Source: an uncultured bacterium (lineage in GTDB: Bacteria > Patescibacteriota > Gracilibacteria > Absconditabacterales > Absconditicoccaceae). From it: DNA of 39,983 nt. Position numbers and translations under genes: made by a program. How positions within the stretch are numbered: position 1 is the first letter of the stretch; each line of letters begins with the position of its first letter. The stretch is taken from positions 1 to 39,983 of the forward strand of contig CAJBLF010000040.1 of assembly GCA_903953935.1 (NCBI GenBank), in the 5' to 3' direction. The notes beneath the pieces were generated by a model. That model had not been told where the DNA came from. It saw nothing but the letters and a program-made list of their open reading frames with translations, and ran no database searches. This document shows, one piece after another, positions 33,330-39,983 of this stretch.

Positions 33330-33986
33330 ATGAATATTCTTCTCGTCGAAGACAATAAGACCATCGGAAATAATATAAAAAAATATCTTGAGCTTGAACA
33401 CAATGAGGTTATGCGAGCTGAAAACGGCTTGTATGCACTTGAAATAATGAAGCATCATCAATTTGATGTTATTATTTTGGATATCATGCTTCCATGAATG
33501 GATGGTATAGAACTTTGTAAACATATCAGAAAAAAACAGCCTACTACCCCCATTCTTATGACAACTGCAAAAGGAGAACTTGATGATAAGTTGGAATGAT
33601 TTGCCTGTGGGGCTGATGACTACATTGTAAAACCCTTTGATCTCAAAGAACTCGATGCAAGAATTACTGCAGTTATAAAGAGAGTTCCTACAAGGGATAT
33701 TTTGGAACATAAAAATATTCGTCTCGATAGAAGTCAAAAAAAAGTTTTTAAGAACAATAAAGAAATCAAGACAACCTTGAAAGAATTTCAGATATTGGCA
33801 TATCTTTTAGAAAGAGAAGGAAGAAGCATCTCTAGAACAGAAATCATAGAAGAGATTCGAGGCAATGATCAAATTTTTGAAGAAGACGCAAAACTAGATG
33901 TCTATATTTCCAACCTCAGAAAAAAATTGGGTAAGACAATAATAGAGACAATCAAAGGCTTTGGATACCAAATACCAAACAACTAA
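33330..33986 (+). CDS. OmpR/PhoB-family response regulator
   Basis: This 218-residue DNA-binding regulator has a receiver domain with the acidic pair E7-D8, phosphoacceptor D51 in ILDIMLPGMDG, T78 or T79 in MTTAKG and K101 in VKPF. The C-terminal winged-helix domain contains LKEFQILAYLLEREGRSIS, RTEIIEEI, DVYISNLRKKLG and ETIKGFGYQI, all typical. The start at ATG 33330 gives MNILLVEDN. It is the partner of the kinase encoded just upstream. Predicted targets are the TTTAAGG boxes before the kinase gene and the 34296 gene (inference from spacing and repetition). Confidence 0.95.
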
Positions 33987-34073
33987 TAACTAATAACTAA
34001 CAACTAACAACTAACAATGATGGATTTTTTTATTTGTTGTTTTTAATAATTGTTAGTTGTTCACTGCTAGTTG
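33985..34073. repeat. 7-bp-phased inverted-repeat element
   Basis: Left units AACTAAT, AACTAAT, AACTAAC, AACTAAC and AACTAAC begin at the regulator's stop codon. Right units AATTGTT, AGTTGTT, CACTGCT and AGTTGTT (34047-34074) complement them loosely. The whole of 33987-34295 holds no gene, only this element, the promoter and a leader. Confidence 0.7.
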
Positions 34074-34131
34074 TTACCTTAAATAATGTTTAAGGTAATC
34101 TTTAGTTTTGTTTAAGGTCGATATGTATACT
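34074..34131 (+). promoter_or_regulatory. Operator and promoter of the 34296 gene
   Basis: TTACCTTAAA and TTTAAGGTAA (34074-34098) form a perfect 10-bp inverted repeat around a 5-bp centre. GTTTAAGGT occurs at 34088 and again at 34110, 22 bp (two 11-bp steps) apart, with a weaker unit TCTTTAGTT between. TATACT (34126-34131) serves as minus-10, 15 bases after the second TTTAAGG. Confidence 0.6.
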
Positions 34132-34135
34132 GAGG

Positions 34136-34272
34136 GCGTCAAAAGATATTTGAGACACAACTCTCGCAACTTTGCGAAGTGATGTCGAAATTATACCGGC
34201 GATTTTTGATACATAAAATATGAACGTAAGTGAAATAATTTATGATTTCAAAAACAGGCGGTAAATTGACGC
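34136..34272 (+). other. Possibly structured 5' leader
   Basis: GCGTCAA (34136) and TTGACGC (34266) would close a domain of about 130 bases, and an inner hairpin with TCGC and GCGA (34164-34177, extended by ACT/AGT) lies near its start. The predicted transcript start is close to 34138, so the leader is about 155 bases long. Could be an RNA regulator; no known riboswitch motif is recognised. Confidence 0.35.
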
Positions 34273-34295
34273 TTTTATTATTAACTATACAAGAC

Positions 34296-34916
34296 ATGAA
34301 AACAAAATTTATCGTAGCAAGTAGCCTCGGGTTACTTGGAATCACTAGTATGATCGTATGAGCAACTACATTTGCTTCTACCACAGGGACTGATAAAATG
34401 GGGGCATGACATGGTTCGTGAGCAAAAATGATGGGCAATCGTGATGGCATGATGAAATTATTTACCAACACTGGAGATGCACAAGCATTTAAAACAGCCG
34501 TAGAAAATGCTGTTGCGAACAAAGATTTTACTGCATTCACAGCGGTACATACCAAATATGGTATTACCATGAATATCACACAAGATCAATTTAACGAAAT
34601 GATTGCCGTAAAATCAGAAATGGATGCATTACACAAAAAAATTACTGAAGCACTCAAAAATGGTGACTATGCAGCATGGAAAGCACTTAATAAAGACACA
34701 CCAATCTTAACTAAAATCGATACGGAAGCTAAATTTAAAAAACTCGCAGAAATGGAAACGTATAGAGAAAAAATGGATACTATCCGTACAGAACTTTGAT
34801 TAGAATGACCTGGCATGGGTCAAGGACCAAGAAATGAAGGAGAAGGTGGAATGGGAATAGGAAAATGAATGGGACATTGAATGCATGTAGGAAATGGAAA
34901 CTGAACTAATCAGTAA
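34296..34916 (+). CDS. Secreted Gly/Met-rich protein, stress-response-like
   Basis: This 206-residue protein has a signal peptide (residues ~1-27, cut near TFAS). A Gly/Met/His-rich linker follows, then a helical core of ~110 residues with a repeated-looking pattern (FKTAVENAVANKDFTAFTAVH and ITEALKNGDYAAWKALN, each holding an A-[IV]-x-N-x-D-[FY]-x-A-[FW] motif). The tail is a Gly/Met/His/Asn-rich stretch, mostly with UGA glycines. The length, export and location behind a two-component system recall CpxP/Spy-type periplasmic proteins, and the Met/His content suggests metal binding. Both are inference; no family is confirmed. It has its own promoter and a strong terminator. Confidence 0.75.
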
Positions 34917-34942
34917 TATACTGAGACATAGAATTTATACCT

Positions 34943-34962
34943 CTGCCGGCACCCGCCGGCAG
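34943..34962. repeat. GC-rich perfect palindrome
   Basis: CTGCCGGC, loop ACCC, GCCGGCAG: eight perfect GC-rich pairs in an AT-rich region, directly before the terminator. It stands out in base composition and looks like a REP-type insertion. Confidence 0.65.
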
Positions 34963-34964
34963 AT

Positions 34965-34997
34965 CAAAAAAACCTGGACTGCATGGCCAGGTTTTTT
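34965..34997. terminator. Bidirectional terminator
   Basis: An A-run, CCTGG, a nine-base loop, CCAGG and a T-run. It serves the 34296 gene and probably the convergent DUF59 gene ending at 35051. Confidence 0.88.
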
Positions 34998-35050
34998 AAT
35001 TGAGACGCAATAAAAAATTGAAAGTAATGAAATTTTTTACGACGTCGAGA

Positions 35051-35371
35051 TTACATAAACATTCTTTGTAAATCTTCATCTTTTATCATAGTCTGGTTCC
35101 AGGTGGGTTCGAATGTGATTTCTAGTTGAACGGATGCGTCTGGTACAATTTCAAGGACAGCATTGGTTACCATCTCTTTGAGCATATCTGCCATAGGACA
35201 GAAGGGCGTTGTAAAGGTCATAAGGATATCAACTTTTTTTTCGTCAGGTGAAAAATCAACCTTATAAATCAATCATAAGGTATAAATATCAATCATAGGA
35301 AACTCAGGATCATATACGGTCTTGAGTTTTTCCTCTATCTGATGTATTGTTTTAGATATTTGGGAATTCAT
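35051..35371 (-). CDS. DUF59/MIP18 family protein (SufT-like)
   Basis: This 106-residue protein has the DUF59 layout: IEEKLKTVYDPEFPMIDIYTLGLIYKVD (family V-x-DPE-x-x-x-x-I-x-x-L-G-L-V), ILMTFTTPFCPMADML (family T-x-x-x-CP with the conserved Cys), and QLEITFEPTWNQTMI (family PxW near the end). Such proteins help Fe-S cluster assembly or delivery. The start is ATG 35371, and it overlaps the end of the upstream membrane protein gene by 20 bases, implying translational coupling. SufS lies at 6875, far away, so the Fe-S genes are scattered here. Confidence 0.88.
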
Positions 35372-35744
35372 GAGTTGTTTTCTTTTGCTCAGAGAATAAA
35401 GCCATCTGAAGTAATATAAATCCTACCAATAAGATGATTCATAATAATTTACTCCGATATCATAAAAATAAAAACAATGCATTGATGAGGACAAAAATCC
35501 CGAACAACAATGAAAGTTTATAGCTATCTTTTATAAGACGATCAGGTGATAAATCACGAAAAAACTTCTGCAAAACAAGAAACAGGTAAAAACTTGCACC
35601 TCGTGCAGCAATAAACAATCAGAGTATGCTCAGCCCGATCCCTATGACAGGATCCTCATATACATTAATAGATGTATAAGTGATAAGCAATATTATCAGA
35701 CCAAGTATAAACTTAATAAGTGAAGCTATGTGATAAAGATACAT
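35352..35744 (-). CDS. Four-helix membrane protein of unknown function
   Basis: This 130-residue protein has four hydrophobic helices (about residues 6-24, 32-54, 76-96, 101-117) and a charged central loop with QKFFRDLSPDRLIK. No family is recognised. Its last 20 bases overlap the DUF59 start, suggesting coupled translation. ATG 35744 is the only early Met; a short 7-bp-type A/T repeat lies just upstream. Confidence 0.75.
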
Positions 35745-35814
35745 ACTATGAAACTAATTTTAAATTTTAAATTTGTAAACATTTATTTTTTTGTTTGGAT
35801 TTGTGATTATTTTA

Positions 35815-36585
35815 TTAGTTTTCAATATTTACTTCATCTCCTGTATTAGTATCAGTTTCCTGATTATCTTGCTCTGGTTCCATGCCAGAAGGAATATAGA
35901 ATCCATTATTTCACAATTCATATGCCTTGTAATATACCTTTTCCCAGATACCAGAACCAAACGGTACTAATACATATCCAAGGATAGGAGGAAGAAGCAT
36001 AAATAGATAAATCTTTTGTTGTACCTCTGCAGATCCAGACATTTTATAGATCAAAGCATACGCAAGAAATGCAAATACAAATCATAAAACATTTCCCATA
36101 AGCGCTGATGCACTATAGTTAGGATTAGTAGAAAACTCTATCTGAGCAGCAGATGTGAATACAGAAAAAAGAATATGAAATCCTAATATAAGAAATAGAA
36201 TATCTATCTGGCTAGCAAACACGATATAGATTGGTGCAAGAAAGAAAAACAATATACCATTGGTTAAAAAGATTAACCCAAACATTTTTCCTGTATTATA
36301 ATATTTCTTGTTATAGAACAAACTGTATATGCCTCCTATAGCAATATTTCCGATAAAGGTACTAAGAAATCATATGAATAATAATACTAATGACAAAAGT
36401 GGATTTACGCTCGAAACGCCTTGTTGGCCGAATGCGCTTGTAAACATTCCCCCCATGAAAGATAGAATGATAAAGAGCAATGCAGCTATCACTCCTCCGA
36501 TAACCAAACCTATACACACCTTTCCTACCAACTGCCATCAGTTGAGATTACTCGGCTCATTGAAGAAATCTGATTGAGATGTCAT
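35815..36585 (-). CDS. Polytopic membrane protein of unknown function
   Basis: This 256-residue protein begins with a short polar N-terminus (MTSQSDFFNEP), then six or seven hydrophobic helices spread from residue ~20 to ~215, and a polar acidic tail (EPEQDNQETDTNTGDE). No transporter or enzyme motif is visible. It sits in a run of small minus-strand membrane and lipoprotein genes (35051-38042). UGA glycines are present, for example in the first helix. Confidence 0.78.
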
Positions 36586-36603
36586 AATACCTAATTTAAT
36601 AAG

Positions 36604-36662
36604 TTAAAAGGTTATACGTTTGGAAGGTTACCATTCCAAATCTTCTACATATTTTAACATTA
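36604..36662. repeat. 8-bp-phased inverted-repeat element
   Basis: Left 8-mers GTTAAAAG, GTTATACG and TTTGGAAG face right 8-mers TCCAAATC, TTCTACAT and ATTTTAAC. The right arm touches the stop of the 36660 gene. Confidence 0.55.
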
Positions 36663-37196
36663 TAAACATTTTATAGTTCTTATACTCTTTATGAAGCGAT
36701 TGATATCTTCTTCATTATCACTCGCCAAGGAGATACTATACAACGATGTACTATCAATAAATGTATACTGACCACCATAGAGAGTCTGATTATCGAATTG
36801 ATACGAAAAAGCATTGATATATCAAGAATCTTGCAACGTTTCACATTTGACCTTTTTTTCGGTAGCTGTGATGGTCGAATATTTCAACAATTTGCCTTGA
36901 AGTGTCTTAATGTTTGCAGTCATCAAAGTTGTTATATCTAATCATGACTGAATGGGTATCTTATTGATAATCAATGAATTAATAAATCATGTATCGTCTT
37001 GTATAGTCTGCTCTTTCATTTGATAGATAGTTTTCATCTCACTCGTACTTTGTTGCAATGGAAGCGCTATATATTGTTTATCATTATTATAAAATTTTAT
37101 CGTAAATGTATCAAAAGGAAGCAAAATATTTGATTTGGATGCGCATCCAGTCAGTAGCAATACCGTGAACATACTCAGTAAGAAATAGTTTTTCAT
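36660..37196 (-). CDS. Lipoprotein of unknown function
   Basis: This 178-residue protein has a lipobox LTGC (residues 15-18) after a hydrophobic signal (MKNYFLLSMFTVLLL). The mature part is a single compact domain of mixed strands and helices with two further cysteines, one in KVKCETL and one as the penultimate residue (IKCL). No family is recognised. ATG 37196 is chosen for the signal peptide; the frame is open to ATG 37301, but that region is the phased repeat element and would give an odd N-terminus. Confidence 0.78.
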
Positions 37197-37221
37197 AGAA
37201 TGATGAGAACTAAATAATTGA

Positions 37222-37307
37222 ACGATAGATCGATGGAAGAGTTGAAAAGTGGAAAGATGGAAGATTGCATATTTCAACATTTCAATGTTTCCATATTTCA
37301 ACGTTTT
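37222..37307. repeat. 8-bp-phased inverted-repeat element (clearest copy)
   Basis: Left 8-mers ATGGAAGA, GTTGAAAA, GTGGAAAG and ATGGAAGA, a short loop TTGCAT, then ATTTCAAC, ATTTCAAT, GTTTCCAT and ATTTCAAC. The arms complement each other well and a T-run follows, so it could act as a terminator for the upstream gene. Confidence 0.78.
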
Positions 37308-37601
37308 TTATATGAACATATAGGCAACTGCAAGCAACATACCTAATACAATACCGATAACGAATGATCTGACATAAATTCTATTTTTGTGAGGATGTTC
37401 ATCGTCATATCCGAGCTGTATGCGAGCAATGATATATCCAAACATCGTTCCACAAAATACCAGATAGCCTGGCATGAGCATCTGTTTTATTAAGAGTTGA
37501 TATTCAGGACCGAAAATCACTCCTCCTCTCAAAAGGAACAATCCAACAACTATAGTGAGAAAAAAGAAAATTCACTTGAGGACTTCGAAAAATGTATTCA
37601 T
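37308..37601 (-). CDS. Small membrane protein, three helices
   Basis: This 97-residue protein has hydrophobic helices at about residues 8-24, 38-54 and 78-97, with a charged loop (YDDEHPHKNRIYVRS) between the last two. Not recognised. It starts at ATG 37601 and ends with TAA just at the edge of the phased repeat element. Confidence 0.72.
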
Positions 37602-37664
37602 ATTATATGACTAAGCGATAAAACCCTCCAAAGAGGATAAGTAACATAATGAAGTATTCTAAGA

Positions 37665-38042
37665 TTATTTTATCGAAGATTTTAATTTTTCTATAATTTT
37701 TTCCATGAGAGAAATATCTTCTTCTGTAAGTTTACTTGCATCTTGTGGTTGATTTGCTCTTTCGTCGATAAGTCCTTTAACTTCAGCAGTCACTCCGGTA
37801 TTTACATCTACTCATTCACTACCTGTAAGTACAGAAACTACTCATGAATCGAATGCTCAGGAGATAATTTCTCAGGTCAATATTTCTGAGGCAGAAAGTA
37901 CTCATGTAGTTTCCCCTCACGTAAGCGTTTCTCACATCAATGTGTCTCATGTAGCAACTTCAGGTACTGTAGGGGCCTTGATTACACATCATCCTAAGCT
38001 AGCAGCTACCAGTACTACTACCGCCATGTATAATTTTTTCAT
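37665..38042 (-). CDS. Small Thr/Gly/Glu-rich lipoprotein
   Basis: This 125-residue protein has a lipobox LGGC (residues 16-19) after a hydrophobic signal. The mature part starts with a low-complexity spacer made of repeated T-G-x-x-x patterns (GDTLMGETLTGGETTG), in which most glycines are UGA, and ends with a charged helix (LTEEDISLMEKIIEKLKSS). It looks like a tethered helix on a flexible stalk. No family is recognised. Divergent from truB. Confidence 0.75.
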
Positions 38043-38095
38043 GTTTTTGTTTAAAATCTAAAAAATCACCAGAATAGTAGTGGTTTGAGCAGAAA

Positions 38096-38167
38096 AATCA
38101 ACTAAAAAACTAAAGGACATGGCACTTGGGACATGATTTTCATTTTATAGTTTTCTAGTTGAAAAAC
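38096..38167. repeat. 8-bp-phased inverted-repeat element upstream of truB
   Basis: CAACTAAA, AAACTAAA and GGACATGG face TTCATTTT, ATAGTTTT and CTAGTTGA. It lies in the divergent gap 38043-38232, which holds no gene. Confidence 0.55.
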
Positions 38168-38232
38168 TAATTGGCTTCTCTACTCTCTTACAAACACAAG
38201 CTTTGTCCTTTTACCTCGTTCCTTCTTTATGA

Positions 38233-38958
38233 ATGTTTTTGGCCGTCGATAAACCAGCACGAATTACGAGTTTTGATGTCATCCGCATCTTTAGACGTCA
38301 TTTCCCAAAGCAAAAAATATGACATAGTGGAACTCTTGATCCTATGGCTACTGGACTCATGATTCTCGCACTCGATAAAGACACAAAAAAACTGACAGAA
38401 TTAATCTGACTGGATAAATCCTATATTGCTACTATTGATTTTTCTAAATTGACGGACACGCGGGATATGGAATTTCGAGAAAAAATTCAAAATTTTGAAT
38501 TACGAATTAAAGATTGAATAAAAAAATGATTAGAGATGGAGTCTGGAAGTGTAGAATCGCCAAGCCTGGGGGAGATTCAAAGAAAATTAGATACATTAAT
38601 CCCAGAATATGAGTTACCACTCCCCGCTTTTAGTGCAAAAAAAATCGCAGGGAAAAAATCGTATGACGATGCAAGAGCAGGAACAATTAGAGAAGAAAAT
38701 AAAGTGATGAAGGTTCAGAAATATGAAATTTTGAAATATGATTTTCCTTTGTTACAATTGAAGCTTGATGTCGGTTCTGGAACGTACATTAGATCTATCG
38801 CTTATCGATTGGGCAAGGAATTATGAATAGGGTGAACTTTGATCCAGCTTAGAAGAACGAGCATCGGAGATCTAGATATCGATAAGCTTCCCAACTGGGA
38901 AGACTTACACAATACCTACAAAGAAAAAGAAGAAATTATCCGTTATTCTATACTCTAA
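38233..38958 (+). CDS. truB: tRNA pseudouridine(55) synthase
   Basis: This 241-residue enzyme makes pseudouridine 55 in the T-loop of tRNAs. Visible motifs are FLAVDKPARITSFDV at the N-terminus, KIGHSGTLDPMATG with the catalytic Asp (D36), LDKSYIATI, PAFSAKKIAGKKSYDDARAG and LDVGSGTYIRSIAYRLGKELG. It is shorter than the Escherichia coli protein (314) and lacks the C-terminal PUA-like extension, as in many small-genome bacteria. I chose ATG 38233 (MFLAVDKPA) because the family starts there; the frame is open upstream to ATG 38119 through the repeat element. UGA glycines include the ones before HSGT and IGGT. Confidence 0.94.
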
Positions 38959-38965
38959 TATATAC

Positions 38966-38993
38966 TTGACATTAAACATTAAATATATATAGT
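38966..38993 (+). promoter_or_regulatory. Sigma70-like promoter of the 39025 gene
   Basis: TTGACA (38966-38971), a 16-base spacer and TATAGT (38988-38993), then an A-rich leader without an evident Shine-Dalgarno sequence. Confidence 0.65.
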
Positions 38994-39024
38994 ATCTATT
39001 ACAAAAACATAAAAAAAACTAACC

Positions 39025-39651
39025 ATGAGAGACTACAAAGAAAAATTCCGTGAAGCATGTGTTGACCATATCAGACGCATCAAAATCATTGACCAGATTG
39101 CATTTATTGCGATTGTTATTATTATGCCTGTTGCATTGGTCATCTGGGCAGTGATTGATAGCTCTAAATCTTTAGAATTTTTCTATGTAAAAATTCATGG
39201 CTTCATAATTGTCGGTGTTGTTCTGTATACATTATTTATACTGATATCCTTCCGTCTTTACCAGCACATCAGGTTCTTCTACTGCAAACGACTGAGCAAT
39301 TCAGCAAGAAATTTCACTTCAGGATATGCAATAGATCTGGTTGATGCCCTGAGAAGAAGCTATTTCCCGACAATCAGCCGAGAATTCATCGATCAACTAA
39401 ATGTTTTGATGCGTGAAGAAAATTGGCTTGACTACAAAACATTTGAATTCGATGCCACGGGAATGGTATTCGATTATCAAACCAATAAAGAGGATGTTCT
39501 GATGCTCGAAAGCCATGGATGGCATTACTATCTCACGGGTTGGACGTATGGAGCACATCTGGATGGTTTCATATTCACCTTCGATAAAAGACCTATAGGA
39601 GGAAATGGACCCATTGAACAGGTTACGTACTACATACACCGTGCAGAATAA
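39025..39651 (+). CDS. Membrane protein of unknown function, single-gene unit
   Basis: This 208-residue protein has two hydrophobic helices (about residues 24-44 and 58-78) followed by a soluble C-terminal domain of ~125 residues rich in Tyr, Phe and Trp (HGWHYYLTGWTYG). I do not recognise it. It contains about a dozen glycines and none is UGA. It has its own promoter, an A-rich leader and a terminator with the GTATT loop also seen after the 14512 gene. This shared architecture suggests a common source or regulation (inference). A stand-alone unit after truB. Confidence 0.78.
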   Translation: MRDYKEKFREACVDHIRRIKIIDQIAFIAIVIIMPVALVIWAVIDSSKSLEFFYVKIHGFIIVGVVLYTLFILISFRLYQHIRFFYCKRLSNSARNFTSGYAIDLVDALRRSYFPTISREFIDQLNVLMREENWLDYKTFEFDATGMVFDYQTNKEDVLMLESHGWHYYLTGWTYGAHLDGFIFTFDKRPIGGNGPIEQVTYYIHRAE

Positions 39652-39672
39652 AAACAGCACAATCACTAAAGT

Positions 39673-39697
39673 CCGGCGTATTGCCGGTCTTTTTTTT
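39673..39697 (+). terminator. Rho-independent terminator with GTATT loop
   Basis: CCGGC and GCCGG pair around GTATT, followed by TC and eight T. The loop is identical to the terminator at 15229. Confidence 0.88.
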
Positions 39698-39721
39698 GTT
39701 ATATATTTACACCATCTAAAC

Positions 39722-39747
39722 TTGACTTTTTATTATCAATATATACA
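39722..39747 (+). promoter_or_regulatory. Putative promoter of the 39769 gene
   Basis: TTGACT (39722-39727) and TATACA (39742-39747), with a short 14-base spacer; an A-rich leader follows. Confidence 0.4.
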
Positions 39748-39768
39748 AGAAACAAAAAAACATTAGCT

Positions 39769-39983
39769 ATGGAAAACAAAAATATCTGTTCCCATCCCTT
39801 TTACTTGGATGATAGAATAGAAACCAAAATCCTCCAAGAACTCTGTAATCTTGGGATTCTGAACGAACGACATGCACTATTGTGCTATCCAGATTCAGCA
39901 ACCATACATATCGGATATTTGGATGTAGAGAGAATAGATTCGCAATGTATCCCCTTTTTCAAGGGAGGATACATAGAAATCTA
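39769..39983 (+). CDS. Hypothetical protein, cut by the right edge
   Basis: 71 codons are visible from ATG 39769 to the end of the window, with no stop. The N-terminus (MENKNICSHPFYLDDRIETK) is polar with a Cys and no signal peptide or membrane helix. Glycines are GGG or GGA, none UGA, as in the preceding gene. Family unknown. Confidence 0.6.
   Translation, partial: MENKNICSHPFYLDDRIETKILQELCNLGILNERHALLCYPDSATIHIGYLDVERIDSQCIPFFKGGYIEI

Noticed and set aside
35100-35115. tRNA T-arm-like GGTTCGAAT
   Set aside because: It lies inside the DUF59 coding frame and no acceptor, D or anticodon arms surround it.
38119-38232. N-terminal extension of TruB
   Set aside because: It reads through the phased repeat element, and the family begins at the DKP motif just after 38233.

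Overview
The window comes from an AT-rich bacterial chromosome that reads UGA as glycine (translation table 25), the code of the candidate phyla Absconditabacteria (SR1) and Gracilibacteria. With the standard code almost every gene breaks into fragments. With UGA read as Gly the fragments join, in one frame, into full-length recognisable proteins, and UGA falls exactly on conserved glycines (UvrA Walker A and ABC signature, the GPEGG motif of RsmE, the FGA(T)GNRD region of MurE). All complete genes end in UAA, or twice in UAG; none ends in UGA. I cannot separate the two phyla from this sequence alone.

Layout. 1-10264 (minus strand): a giant protein of at least 1,910 residues that runs off the left edge, a DUF4112-like membrane protein, a SufS-type cysteine desulfurase, a GuaD-type deaminase, FtsQ and a DUF212 (divergent PAP2) membrane protein. 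10450-15213 (plus): Ddl, RsmE, a short MurE, a DUF58 protein and a stand-alone nucleoside deoxyribosyltransferase-like gene. 15324-17122 (minus): an NlpC/P60 peptidase, RuvX and TsaB. 17381-22795 (plus): two tandem paralogous VirB6/TrbL-like polytopic proteins and a secreted lysozyme-like protein, then UvrA and a DUF1846 protein. 27398-29159 (minus): a VirB4 N-domain-like protein and two small pilin-like (VirB2/TrbC-like) proteins. 29416-31342 (plus): an envelope protein and a lipoprotein. 31408-31737 (minus): a small hypothetical protein. 31927-34916 (plus): a histidine kinase, its OmpR/PhoB-type regulator and a secreted Gly/Met-rich protein. 35051-38042 (minus): a DUF59 protein and five small membrane or lipoproteins. 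38233 to the end (plus): TruB and two unknown genes, the last cut by the right edge.

How the parts fit. Ddl, MurE, FtsQ and probably DUF58 and NlpC/P60 serve cell-wall synthesis and division, so the cell makes peptidoglycan. The VirB6-like, VirB2-like, VirB4-N-like and lysozyme-like genes look like pieces of a chromosomal type IV secretion-like or pilus machine, plausibly for DNA uptake or host contact (inference). The two-component system appears to control itself and the secreted protein: the same box-plus-minus-10 module lies in front of the kinase and in front of the 34296 gene, with identical spacing.

The most unusual non-coding signal is a family of at least eleven intergenic elements built from degenerate 7- or 8-bp tandem units, most of them folding back as inverted repeats. 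A second is a set of single-gene units (14512, 39025, 39769) that contain no UGA glycines, have their own TTGAC-type promoters and A-rich leaders, and in the two complete cases end in terminators with the same GTATT loop.
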